Below are positions 1 through 6,544 of a stretch of 10,613 bases of DNA, one piece after another. The translations under genes were made by a program, and so were the position numbers. Where the stretch lies: NCBI GenBank assembly GCA_045643825.1, contig JAZRFV010000031.1, forward strand, positions 1-10,613, read 5' to 3'. The notes under the pieces were generated by a model, which ran no database searches, was not told where the DNA came from, and worked only from the letters and a program-made list of their open reading frames with translations. The stretch is from Scatosoma sp045643825 (GTDB lineage Bacteria; Bacillota; Clostridia; Christensenellales; Borkfalkiaceae). Position 1 is the stretch's first letter, and the number at the start of each line of letters is the position of its first letter.

Positions 1-117
1 CGTGGTTACGGACAAACATACGCCGCGCTTCTGGGGGCAGTTGTCAAGAATAGGACTCTTGGACTTGTACGTGATACGTTCTCTACCCTTTTTGATGAGC
101 TGGTTAATAGTAGGCAT
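1..117 (-). CDS. rpsL: 30S ribosomal protein S12, N-terminal part (cut by the window edge)
   Basis: These are the first 39 codons of S12, the small-subunit protein at the decoding centre that contacts 16S rRNA and influences tRNA selection fidelity. The translation begins MPTINQLIKKGRERI and continues through a SKSP segment and CPQKRGVC, the conserved N-terminal hallmarks of bacterial S12. The start is an ATG (complement of 115-117) preceded at 124-132 by a near-perfect Shine-Dalgarno sequence, AAGGAGGTC, at good spacing. The rest of the gene, including the loop where streptomycin-resistance changes occur, lies left of position 1. In most Firmicutes rpsL opens the str operon (rpsL, rpsG, fusA, tuf), but those neighbours are not visible here. 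Here it has its own promoter and a long leader, and the gene upstream is not rpoC but a leucine-rich-repeat lipoprotein. Identification is secure. Confidence 0.97.
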   Translation of the reverse strand, partial: MPTINQLIKKGRERITYKSKSPILDNCPQKRGVCLSVTT

Positions 118-275
118 GTATTTGACCTCCTTGTAAAAATTTTGGAATATATCTCCTCGAAATTACCCTTATCGCAATTTCAAAGAAACCGAATTTAGTG
201 GTTACGGCTTGTCCGAAACCCCCTACTTTTTCAGAGGTTTAACTTCGTCAGGGCATAATACGCCCAAACCGCAAC
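118..275 (-). promoter_or_regulatory. Structured 5' leader of rpsL (about 160 nt), candidate autoregulatory region
   Basis: No gene was found between the predicted rpsL transcription start near 275 and its ATG. On the minus-strand RNA there is a small hairpin at 251-265 (GGGC/GCCC, 7-nt loop). A second hairpin at 216-240 pairs AAACCUCU with GGGGGUUU around a 9-nt A-rich loop. A second AGGAGAT motif lies at 151-157 with no start codon behind it, and the true SD is at 124-132. The ACCUCU strand of the second hairpin could alternatively pair for six base pairs (one G-U) with the SD, which could permit switching. Ribosomal protein leaders are often autoregulatory; that this one is so is inference from length and pairing only. 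Confidence 0.4.
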
Positions 276-281
276 GATAAC

Positions 282-360
282 ATTTTAACATTAAAAATCA
301 AGTTTGTCAAACGTTTGAACGCACTTTTTTTGAAAGTTTTTACTTTTTTATTTATTTTTA
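282..360 (-). promoter_or_regulatory. rpsL promoter with A-rich UP-like element
   Basis: On the minus strand, TTGACA (complement of 305-310) is followed after exactly 17 bases by TAAAAT (complement of 282-287), a near-perfect sigma-A promoter. It predicts a start near position 275. Immediately upstream on the minus strand, roughly 313-360, the sequence is a run of A-tracts. This resembles the UP elements that bind the RNA polymerase alpha subunit at rRNA and ribosomal protein promoters. It explains why rpsL can be expressed independently of the upstream lipoprotein gene. Confidence 0.8.
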
Positions 361-375
361 TGCTTTTACGTAGTA

Positions 376-402
376 AATTCCCCGATTTTCCGTCGGGGAA
401 TT
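376..402 (-). terminator. Hairpin after the leucine-rich-repeat gene, probable terminator
   Basis: A perfect 10-bp inverted repeat, AATTCCCCGA (376-385) with TCGGGGAATT (393-402), encloses a 7-nt loop and starts 17 bases past the stop codon of the lipoprotein gene. On the minus-strand RNA the 3' arm ends in AAUU followed by UACUACG, so the U-tract is short, and the downstream DNA is A-rich. On the plus strand the stem is followed by a better T-rich run, but no plus-strand gene leads into it. Termination for the minus-strand gene is likely but not textbook. Confidence 0.55.
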
Positions 403-418
403 GAATTTTTATATAAGT

Positions 419-2623
419 TTATAAAGCACCTTCACCGTCGGCACACAAAACGTTCAACCACCAGGGAAGATTATATCTCCAAGAAGAATCTCTCTCCACT
501 GTATCCCATTGCGCCGTTGTGCCGTTAAAGGTAATCAACGTCAACCCCGAGCAATTAGTGCAAGCGCCTTCGCCGATAACCATTAATCCAGCGCCAAGTT
601 CCAAGCTTTGCATATAGTCACATTCCGCAAAGGCCATTTCCTCAATTTTCGTTACGCCGTCACCGATGTTCACCGTTTTCAAGCTTTCACAATCATAGAA
701 CGCATACTCGCCGATAACCTTCACGTTATTGGGAATGGTAATTTCCGTTAAACGGGTTTTATAGAAAGCACCACCCGCAATAATTTTCGTGTCACCATGA
801 ATCGCAAAACTTGTTATATCATCCGTTGTATCCACCAAAACCAAATACAGGTTGCCACTGTTCCCTAAATATTTACCGTTTTCATATTCGGTAAATTGTA
901 AATTGGAACAGTTTCCAAATGCCCCCAGTCCTACGGATACCACATTATCACCGATCGTGACTGTGGTTAAATTGGTACATCCAGAAAACGCTGCTTTACC
1001 AACAGCCGTAACTTGATTACCAACTTCCACAGTTTGCAGGCTGGTACAATGTGCAAACGCATACGCATTGACAACGGTGATTGTTTCAGGAATTACAAGA
1101 TTGACAAGAAGTTGATTTTGGATGTACAAATCCACACCCGTTTGCGGCAATGCACTCTCAAAAGAAATATTGCACCACGAAGCAAGCGCCCCCGTATATC
1201 GCACTTCTTGTAATTGATTGCAGTTTTCAAGGATATTATCCCCAAAAGATACCGCACTTTCAGGAATTTCTATACTCGTTAAAGCCGTACAACGAGAGAA
1301 TGCACCCTCCCCGATAGCGCGCACCCCTTCAGGAATTACAACGCTCGTCAAAGAACGGCAACGCGCAAAAGCGTTATCTGCAATGGCTTTCGCATCCGCA
1401 TGTATTTGATAGGACGTACCAGCGGTATCTTCCGCCGCAAGCAACAAATGATAAGGGTTGTTCGCCGTGCTGATATATTTACAATTACCATATTTTGCGA
1501 ACTGCAACTTCTCACAACCGTCAAACGCAGCCACATCCGCGTTTAACAAGTTTTCAGAAACAACAAATTCCGTCAAATTTGCGCACCCCTTGAAGGTATC
1601 GGCATAAATCGCCGTTACACCTTCCGACATAACCACGCTGTTTAACCCCGTGCAACCCTCAAAAGCACCATATGCAATCGTCGTTACCGCATTAGGTACA
1701 ACCATATTCGTTAACCCAATACAACCCTTAAACGCATAATAGCCAATAGAAGCGATGGTATCCGGCAAATGCAAATCCACCAAAGCCGTACAACCTTCAA
1801 AGGCGTTCTCTCCGATGGAGGTAACCGTATCGGCAATGGTTATGGAATATAAATTTCTGCTTAAATAAAATGTATAAGGGAGAATTTCGTTGCCTCCATT
1901 GACAACAACGATTTCTGCGGGAACTTGCCCCACTACCGTCGTGGGTGCAGTCGTTTTATGAATACGCGCCCCTTCAAAAGCATACTCTCCAATTTCTTCA
2001 CACACGCTTTCCGCATCAAAATGTAATATTAAGTTGCAATCCAATTTACCGCTTTCAAACAAATAATTTGGAATGCGTTTTACGTTTGCGCCAACCGTGA
2101 GGGTTACAAATCCTCGACTTCCCACGGCATACATCGCAGGAATATCGCCTTGTTCAAGATCATTGCACTGCGTTGCATTATATTGAATATCCGTCAATGC
2201 CGTACAGGAATCAAAAGCACCTTGTTCGAGCGTTGTCAAGTCCCGAGGGAAATTTACACTTTTCAAGGCACTACAACCCATAAAAGCATTAAACCCGATT
2301 TTTGTTACGGTGTCAGGGATTTTTACACTGGTAGCCCCTGAATCTCGAAATGCACCAGGAGTAATTTCCCGCACGGGAAGGCCTTCAAACGTATCCTCAA
2401 TAATAAACTGCCCATCACCATAACCCTTTTCCACAACAGCGTATTGTCCGTCGTCGGAAATTGCATACTCAATTACAGCAGGTTGCGCCACAGGAGTGAC
2501 AGCGCTATAACTTGAGTTAGATCCAACGGATTCGTTCTTTTTTTCACCGCAAGACACAGCCGCACTTACACACATCATACTCGCAAGCGCAAGCGCGAAT
2601 GTAAAAAATATCTTTACTTTCAT
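419..2623 (-). CDS. BspA-like leucine-rich-repeat surface lipoprotein (LRR_5 family)
   Basis: This 734-residue protein is predicted to be exported and lipid-anchored on the cell surface. Residues 1-24 form a signal peptide (KVK n-region, hydrophobic core) ending in lipobox AVSC with acceptor Cys25, followed by a Ser/Asn-rich linker to about residue 50. From about 80 onward it consists of 20-24-residue repeats of the BspA/LRR_5 type (pattern IGxxAFxGCxxLTxVxIPxxVTxI). Two inserted modules (about 371-410 and 573-610) share LQF, KY and IH signatures. Two Trp modules, YTG...W at 476-483 and FNG...W at 699-706, follow them, and the C-terminus VLCADGEGAL is typical of the family. The ATG is supported by GGGGA seven bases upstream (2631-2635). 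BspA-type repeats are known in adhesins and other surface proteins of host-associated bacteria; the ligand here cannot be deduced. No strong promoter is evident in 2624-2693, although the valS terminator separates it from valS. Confidence 0.88.
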   Translation of the reverse strand: MKVKIFFTFALALASMMCVSAAVSCGEKKNESVGSNSSYSAVTPVAQPAVIEYAISDDGQYAVVEKGYGDGQFIIEDTFEGLPVREITPGAFRDSGATSVKIPDTVTKIGFNAFMGCSALKSVNFPRDLTTLEQGAFDSCTALTDIQYNATQCNDLEQGDIPAMYAVGSRGFVTLTVGANVKRIPNYLFESGKLDCNLILHFDAESVCEEIGEYAFEGARIHKTTAPTTVVGQVPAEIVVVNGGNEILPYTFYLSRNLYSITIADTVTSIGENAFEGCTALVDLHLPDTIASIGYYAFKGCIGLTNMVVPNAVTTIAYGAFEGCTGLNSVVMSEGVTAIYADTFKGCANLTEFVVSENLLNADVAAFDGCEKLQFAKYGNCKYISTANNPYHLLLAAEDTAGTSYQIHADAKAIADNAFARCRSLTSVVIPEGVRAIGEGAFSRCTALTSIEIPESAVSFGDNILENCNQLQEVRYTGALASWCNISFESALPQTGVDLYIQNQLLVNLVIPETITVVNAYAFAHCTSLQTVEVGNQVTAVGKAAFSGCTNLTTVTIGDNVVSVGLGAFGNCSNLQFTEYENGKYLGNSGNLYLVLVDTTDDITSFAIHGDTKIIAGGAFYKTRLTEITIPNNVKVIGEYAFYDCESLKTVNIGDGVTKIEEMAFAECDYMQSLELGAGLMVIGEGACTNCSGLTLITFNGTTAQWDTVERDSSWRYNLPWWLNVLCADGEGAL
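497..973 (-). repeat. Second copy of the internal super-repeat in the leucine-rich-repeat protein (residues 551-709)
   Basis: This copy runs NLTTVTI, then CSNLQFTEYENGKYL, an LYLVLV strand, AIHGDTKIIAGGAF, about four leucine-rich repeats and the Trp module FNGTTAQWDTV. It parallels the copy at 1166-1579 module by module, with one additional leucine-rich repeat before the Trp module. Segmental duplication is the simplest reading, but the module order is also common in this family and might be inherited as such. Confidence 0.75.
1166..1579 (-). repeat. First copy of an internal super-repeat in the leucine-rich-repeat protein (residues 349-486)
   Basis: This segment runs NLTEFVV, then CEKLQFAKYGNCKY, an NPYHLLL strand, QIHADAKAIADNAF, about three leucine-rich repeats and the Trp module YTGALASWCNI. 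The same order recurs 202 residues later. The two copies differ by an extra repeat of about 21 residues in the second, so the offset grows to 223 at the Trp module. The copies are clearly related in protein but diverged. Confidence 0.75.
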
Positions 2624-2689
2624 ATAAAAGTCCCCAAAAATAATCTATTTAACCAACTTTACCACTTTTTAGTCAGCAACTGTTTAAGC

Positions 2690-2723
2690 AAAAATCTCCC
2701 CCGATATGATACCGGGGGAAGAT
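2690..2723 (-). terminator. Intrinsic terminator of valS
   Basis: Read on the minus strand, six bases after the valS stop codon, a stem forms between AUC-UCCCCCG and CGGGGGA-GAU with one bulged U and a loop of about 9 nt. It is followed directly by a UUUUU tract (complement of 2690-2694). GC-rich stem plus U-run is the standard rho-independent terminator. It separates valS from the downstream lipoprotein gene. Confidence 0.9.
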
Positions 2724-2728
2724 AAATT

Positions 2729-5350
2729 TTATAAGCTTTCAAGCTGTGCTACGCACTTCGCTTTCATATCCTGATATTTCTTTACTTTTTCACGTTCAGC
2801 CTCTACGAGCTTTACAGGAGCCTTGGAAACGAATTTCTCGTTATTCAACTTCCCTTCTGCACGCTCGATTTCGCTGTCGATACGTTCGATTTCCGCCATC
2901 AAACGAGCCTTTTCCTTTTCGATGTCTACAAGTTCACCCAAAGGTACGTAAATCTGTGCAATTTCCGTAACGGTAGAAACGGTTTTGCCTTCTACGCAAG
3001 CCGCACTTTCTACAAAGTTCAATGCACTCGCACCCGAAAGCTTAATGATACAATCCTTGTTTACCTGCAACAAACGCTTGCTTTCGGTAACAACGTTCAG
3101 CTCTACCTTCTTCGAAGGAGGGCAATCCGCATCCTTCTTCATTGCACGAACGGCCTTAATGATTTCCATAACCCCTTCAAACGCCTTTGCTTCCTTCTTG
3201 TAAGCCATCTTTGCGTTATATCTAGGGAAGTCAGCCATCATAATGCTACCCTGCGTACCCGGTAAGTTTGCATAAATTTCTTCTGTAACGAAAGGAATGA
3301 AGGGATGCAAGAGCTTCAACGCGTTTTCAAGCACGAAGCAAAGCACCGCCAACGCATCTAACTTCTTGCCCTCGTCTTCGCCATAAAGAGCGGGCTTCGA
3401 CAATTCGATATACCAATCGCAGAAATCATCCCAAACGAAGGTGGTTGCCAAATCACTCGCAACACCCAACTCGTACTTATTCAAGTTGGTCGTTACTTCA
3501 CGAATACACGTTTGCAATTTCGAGATAATCCACTTATCCGCAGGCGCAAGCTTCACGTCCGCAATTGCAGGGATCTTCTTGCCTTCCGTGTTCATCAAAA
3601 CGAAACGAGCCGCATTCCACAATTTATTGATAAAGTTACGACAGGATTCTACCTTCGTATCCGAATAACGCGTGTCGTTACCAGGAGCAACGCCCGTTAC
3701 CAAGGAAAGACGCAAGGAGTCTGCACCGTATTGTTCAATAACCTCCAAGGGATCGATACCGTTACCCAAGGATTTACTCATTTTTCTACCCTGTTCGTCA
3801 CGAACGATACCATGAATAAGTACGTCGTGGAAAGGTACCTTGCCGGTATGCTCGATACCCGAGAAAATCATACGGGATACCCAGAAGAAGATAATGTCGT
3901 AACCCGTAACGAGTACGTCGGTGGGATAGAAATACTTATAATCTTCCGTTTCTTCGGGATAACCAAGCGTAGAGAAGGGCCAAAGTGCCGACGAGAACCA
4001 CGTATCCAAAACGTCTTCGTCTTGACGAAGGTGTTTGCTACCGCACTTAGGACAAACCGTAGGATCTTCCTTCGCACAAATTACTTCGCCGCAATCTTGG
4101 CAATACCATACGGGAATACGATGTCCCCACCAAAGCTGACGGGAAATACACCAATCGCGTACGTTTTCCATCCAGTTATAGTAAATCTTCGAGAAGCGTT
4201 CGGGTACGAATTTCACCTTATTCTTCATAACCGCCTGAATAGCAGGCTTTGCAAGGGGCTCCATCTTTACAAACCATTGTTTGGAAACGATGGGTTCTAC
4301 CGTGGAATGACAACGATAGCAATGCCCTACGTTGTGGTTATGCGCCTCAATCTTAACAAGATTGCCCTGTGCCTCTAAATCAGCAACGATTTTCTTTCTT
4401 GCAACATATCTATCTAAACCTTGGTATTCCCCTGCTAACTCGTTCATCGTACCGTCGTCGTTCATAACGCGGATGATGGGCAAGTTGTGACGCTTACCAA
4501 CCTCAAAGTCGTTGGGATCGTGTGCAGGCGTAATCTTAACGCAACCCGTACCAAAGGTAGGATCTACGTATTCGTCCGCAACAACGGGGATTTCTCTATC
4601 CGTCAAGGGCAATTTTAAGGTTTTACCCACCAACGCCGTGTAGCGTTCATCGTTGGGGTGCACCGCAACCGCCGTATCGCCGAGCATGGTTTCAGGACGG
4701 GTAGTAGCCACCACGATTTCCGTACTGCCATCCGTTGCAGGATAGCGAAGGTGCCAGAAATGACCGCCTTCTTCCGCATATTCTACTTCCGCATCGGAAA
4801 GTGCCGTTTTACAGCAAGGGCACCAGTTAATGATTCTATCCCCTTGGTAAATCAAGCCTTTTTCGTAGAGGTTTACAAATACTTCACGTACCGCACGGGA
4901 GCATTTATCGTCCAAGGTGAACGCCTGACGAGACCAGTCGCAAGAGGTACCCATTTTACGTTGTTGAAGCATAATACGGTTGCCGTATTGTTCCTTCCAA
5001 TCCCAAGCGCGAACGAGGAAGCCGTCACGGCCAACATCTGCCTTCGTCACGCCTTCCGCCTTCATCTTTTCAACGATTTTTACCTCCGTTGCGATAGAAG
5101 CGTGGTCGCAACCAGGCAACCAAAGGGCGGAATACCCCTGCATTCTCTTGAAACGAATAAGGGTATCCTGCATCGTAGCGTCCATTGCGTGCCCCATGTG
5201 AAGCTGGCCCGTAATATTGGGGGGCGGCATCATAATGGTGAAAGGCACCTTATTTTCGTCTACTTCCGCACGGAAATAACCCGATTGTTCCCAATCGGCG
5301 TAAATTCTGTCCTCAAAGTCTTTGGGGTTGTACGTCTTTTGCATTTCCAT
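2729..5350 (-). CDS. valS: Valyl-tRNA synthetase
   Basis: This class I aminoacyl-tRNA synthetase charges tRNA-Val with valine in the cytoplasm and hydrolyses mischarged Thr-tRNA. From the chosen ATG it is 873 residues, a normal bacterial ValRS length. Visible landmarks (numbered from this start) are PPPNITG with the HIGH-type motif HMGH at 51-54, an NWCPCC segment near 175-180, and the CP1 editing domain including TTRPETMLGDTA at about 216-227. Next come CxxC pairs (about 344-347, 417-420, 433-436) that look zinc-binding, and the KMSKS loop at 523-527. After the anticodon-binding domain, a C-terminal coiled coil rich in Glu/Lys/Arg (about 805-873) matches the ValRS tRNA-binding arm. The frame stays open to a GTG at 5398, but AGAGG lies at 5363-5367 in front of the ATG at 5350, and no SD precedes the GTG. 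An ATG two codons later (5344) is also possible. No T-box leader fits in the short 5' region. Confidence 0.97.
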   Translation of the reverse strand: MEMQKTYNPKDFEDRIYADWEQSGYFRAEVDENKVPFTIMMPPPNITGQLHMGHAMDATMQDTLIRFKRMQGYSALWLPGCDHASIATEVKIVEKMKAEGVTKADVGRDGFLVRAWDWKEQYGNRIMLQQRKMGTSCDWSRQAFTLDDKCSRAVREVFVNLYEKGLIYQGDRIINWCPCCKTALSDAEVEYAEEGGHFWHLRYPATDGSTEIVVATTRPETMLGDTAVAVHPNDERYTALVGKTLKLPLTDREIPVVADEYVDPTFGTGCVKITPAHDPNDFEVGKRHNLPIIRVMNDDGTMNELAGEYQGLDRYVARKKIVADLEAQGNLVKIEAHNHNVGHCYRCHSTVEPIVSKQWFVKMEPLAKPAIQAVMKNKVKFVPERFSKIYYNWMENVRDWCISRQLWWGHRIPVWYCQDCGEVICAKEDPTVCPKCGSKHLRQDEDVLDTWFSSALWPFSTLGYPEETEDYKYFYPTDVLVTGYDIIFFWVSRMIFSGIEHTGKVPFHDVLIHGIVRDEQGRKMSKSLGNGIDPLEVIEQYGADSLRLSLVTGVAPGNDTRYSDTKVESCRNFINKLWNAARFVLMNTEGKKIPAIADVKLAPADKWIISKLQTCIREVTTNLNKYELGVASDLATTFVWDDFCDWYIELSKPALYGEDEGKKLDALAVLCFVLENALKLLHPFIPFVTEEIYANLPGTQGSIMMADFPRYNAKMAYKKEAKAFEGVMEIIKAVRAMKKDADCPPSKKVELNVVTESKRLLQVNKDCIIKLSGASALNFVESAACVEGKTVSTVTEIAQIYVPLGELVDIEKEKARLMAEIERIDSEIERAEGKLNNEKFVSKAPVKLVEAEREKVKKYQDMKAKCVAQLESL

Positions 5351-5422
5351 AATATATCGTAACCTCTTTGTTGGGTTTATTCTTTCTTCGTGCACCACAC
5401 CGCATAGGGGCGTAGCCTATCA

Positions 5423-5451
5423 ATTATAATACGAAAAAATGAAATTGTCAA
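5423..5451 (-). promoter_or_regulatory. valS promoter, perfect sigma-A consensus
   Basis: On the minus strand, TTGACA (complement of 5446-5451) and TATAAT (complement of 5423-5428) are separated by exactly 17 bases. The predicted start near 5416 gives a leader of about 65 nt to the ATG at 5350. That leader holds only a small ATAGG/CCTAT hairpin (5404-5420) at its 5' end. The -35 box overlaps that of the divergent importer promoter. Confidence 0.88.
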
Positions 5452-5474
5452 TAATAAATGCCCATTCATATAAT
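5445..5474 (+). promoter_or_regulatory. Promoter of the NitT/TauT-type importer operon
   Basis: TTGTCA (5445-5450) and TATAAT (5469-5474) are separated by 18 bases and point toward the substrate-binding protein gene. The predicted start is near 5481. The leader has an A-tract/T-tract (AAAAAAATTTTTT) and then GGAG at 5503-5506, six bases before the ATG at 5513. No TPP, cobalamin or other known riboswitch signature was seen in this short leader. Confidence 0.72.
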
Positions 5475-5512
5475 ATATTATTCCAAAAAAATTTTTTATT
5501 TCGGAGTATATT

Positions 5513-6526
5513 ATGAACAAAATCACCAAATTTATTTGCGCAACACTCACTTCCTGCTTCGCCCTACTCCCCTTTTCCTCCTGCAAAAAAGACGATGATA
5601 TCAAAACCGTAAAGGTAAACGAGGTTACACATTCGGTTTTTTACGCACCGTTATATCTTGCGGAGTCGTTGGGGTATTTTAAGGAAGAAAATATCCAAAT
5701 TGAGCTGACGAACGGCGGTGGCGCCGACAACGTAATGGCATCCGTCCTTTCGGGGGATAGCGATATCGGTTTTTGTGGGCCCGAAGCGGCATTATACGTA
5801 CTTATCGGCGGTTCATCCGACGTCCCTACCGTGATTGGGCAATTGACCAAGCGAGACGGCTCCTTCCTTGTCTCCCGTACCCCCGAACCTGATTTCAAAT
5901 GGGAAAACCTGAAAGGGAAGGAAATCCTCGCAGGACGAAAAGGTGGCGTACCTGCCATGACCTTCGAATACGTATTAAACAACCATGGTTTGACGGACGG
6001 TACTGATTTAACCTTAAATTACGACGTGGCGTTTAACCTTATGGTCAGCGCGTTTGAAGCAGGCACGGCGGATTACTGTACGATGTTTGATCCCACCGCA
6101 TACGAATATGAAGCAGCAGGCAAGGGCTACGTGGTCGCCTCCGTCGGCGAAGCCTCGGGTGAAGTCCCCTACACCTGCTTTATTGCAAAAAACTCCTGGC
6201 TCGATAAAAACGGCGACACCGCCGAGGGCTTTTTACGGGCAGTCACCAAGGCGGTAAAGTATATCAACGATACCCCCTCTACGACCGTTGCCCCCTACCT
6301 TACGAAATATTTTGAAGGGGTATCCGAAAACTCGATTGCCGCATCCGTAGACCGTTACCGCAAAATCGATGCCTGGCGGACGGAGCTGACCATGACAGAG
6401 GACAGTTTCGGGCGGTTACAAGACATTATTGAGAACGCAGGCGAGCTTTCCCGTAGAGCGACCTTAAACGAATTAACCGATAACTCCTACGCCGAGAAAG
6501 TATACAAAGAGGTGTACGGAAAATAA
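5513..6526 (+). CDS. NitT/TauT-family ABC transporter substrate-binding lipoprotein (NMT1/SsuA-like)
   Basis: This 337-residue protein is the extracellular substrate-capturing component of an ABC importer. It has a signal peptide ending in FSSC, with Cys24 as the likely lipid acceptor, followed by a charged KKDDD segment. The mature part starts with a beta strand and the family signature YAPLYLAESLGYFKEENI (about 44-61). Next comes a glycine-rich NGGGADNVMASVLSGDSDIGF stretch (about 67-87), typical of SsuA, TauA and THI5/NMT1-like periplasmic-binding folds. It opens an operon: the ATPase gene begins 18 bases downstream. Substrates in this family include sulfonates, nitrate, taurine, riboflavin and thiamine precursors. 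The Cys-rich motif of THI5-type pyrimidine synthases is absent, no riboswitch precedes the gene, and no metabolic gene adjoins it, so the substrate is left open. Confidence 0.88.
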   Translation: MNKITKFICATLTSCFALLPFSSCKKDDDIKTVKVNEVTHSVFYAPLYLAESLGYFKEENIQIELTNGGGADNVMASVLSGDSDIGFCGPEAALYVLIGGSSDVPTVIGQLTKRDGSFLVSRTPEPDFKWENLKGKEILAGRKGGVPAMTFEYVLNNHGLTDGTDLTLNYDVAFNLMVSAFEAGTADYCTMFDPTAYEYEAAGKGYVVASVGEASGEVPYTCFIAKNSWLDKNGDTAEGFLRAVTKAVKYINDTPSTTVAPYLTKYFEGVSENSIAASVDRYRKIDAWRTELTMTEDSFGRLQDIIENAGELSRRATLNELTDNSYAEKVYKEVYGK

Positions 6527-6544
6527 CCAAAGGAAGATACCCTT

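Noticed and set aside
2624..2689. A sigma-A promoter for the leucine-rich-repeat gene
   Set aside because: The region is AT-rich with partial hexamers (for example TTAAAT), but no pair has both a good match and correct spacing, so no promoter was annotated.
3512..4378. A 288-codon open frame on the plus strand inside valS
   Set aside because: It is antisense to the highly conserved central part of ValRS, has no recognisable domain or SD, and its composition is that of a reverse-frame shadow.
4658..5362. A 234-codon open frame on the plus strand over the 5' part of valS
   Set aside because: It is antisense to the HIGH-motif and editing regions of ValRS, shows no protein-family features, and has no promoter or SD.
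5313..5405. A short out-of-frame minus-strand reading frame overlapping the valS start, considered as a regulatory leader peptide
   Set aside because: It has no SD, no run of valine codons, and no terminator or anti-terminator follows it.
5399..5512. T-box or TPP riboswitch between valS and the importer
   Set aside because: The 114-bp divergent region is filled by two promoters and short leaders; no T-box bulge, terminator or TPP core sequence was seen.
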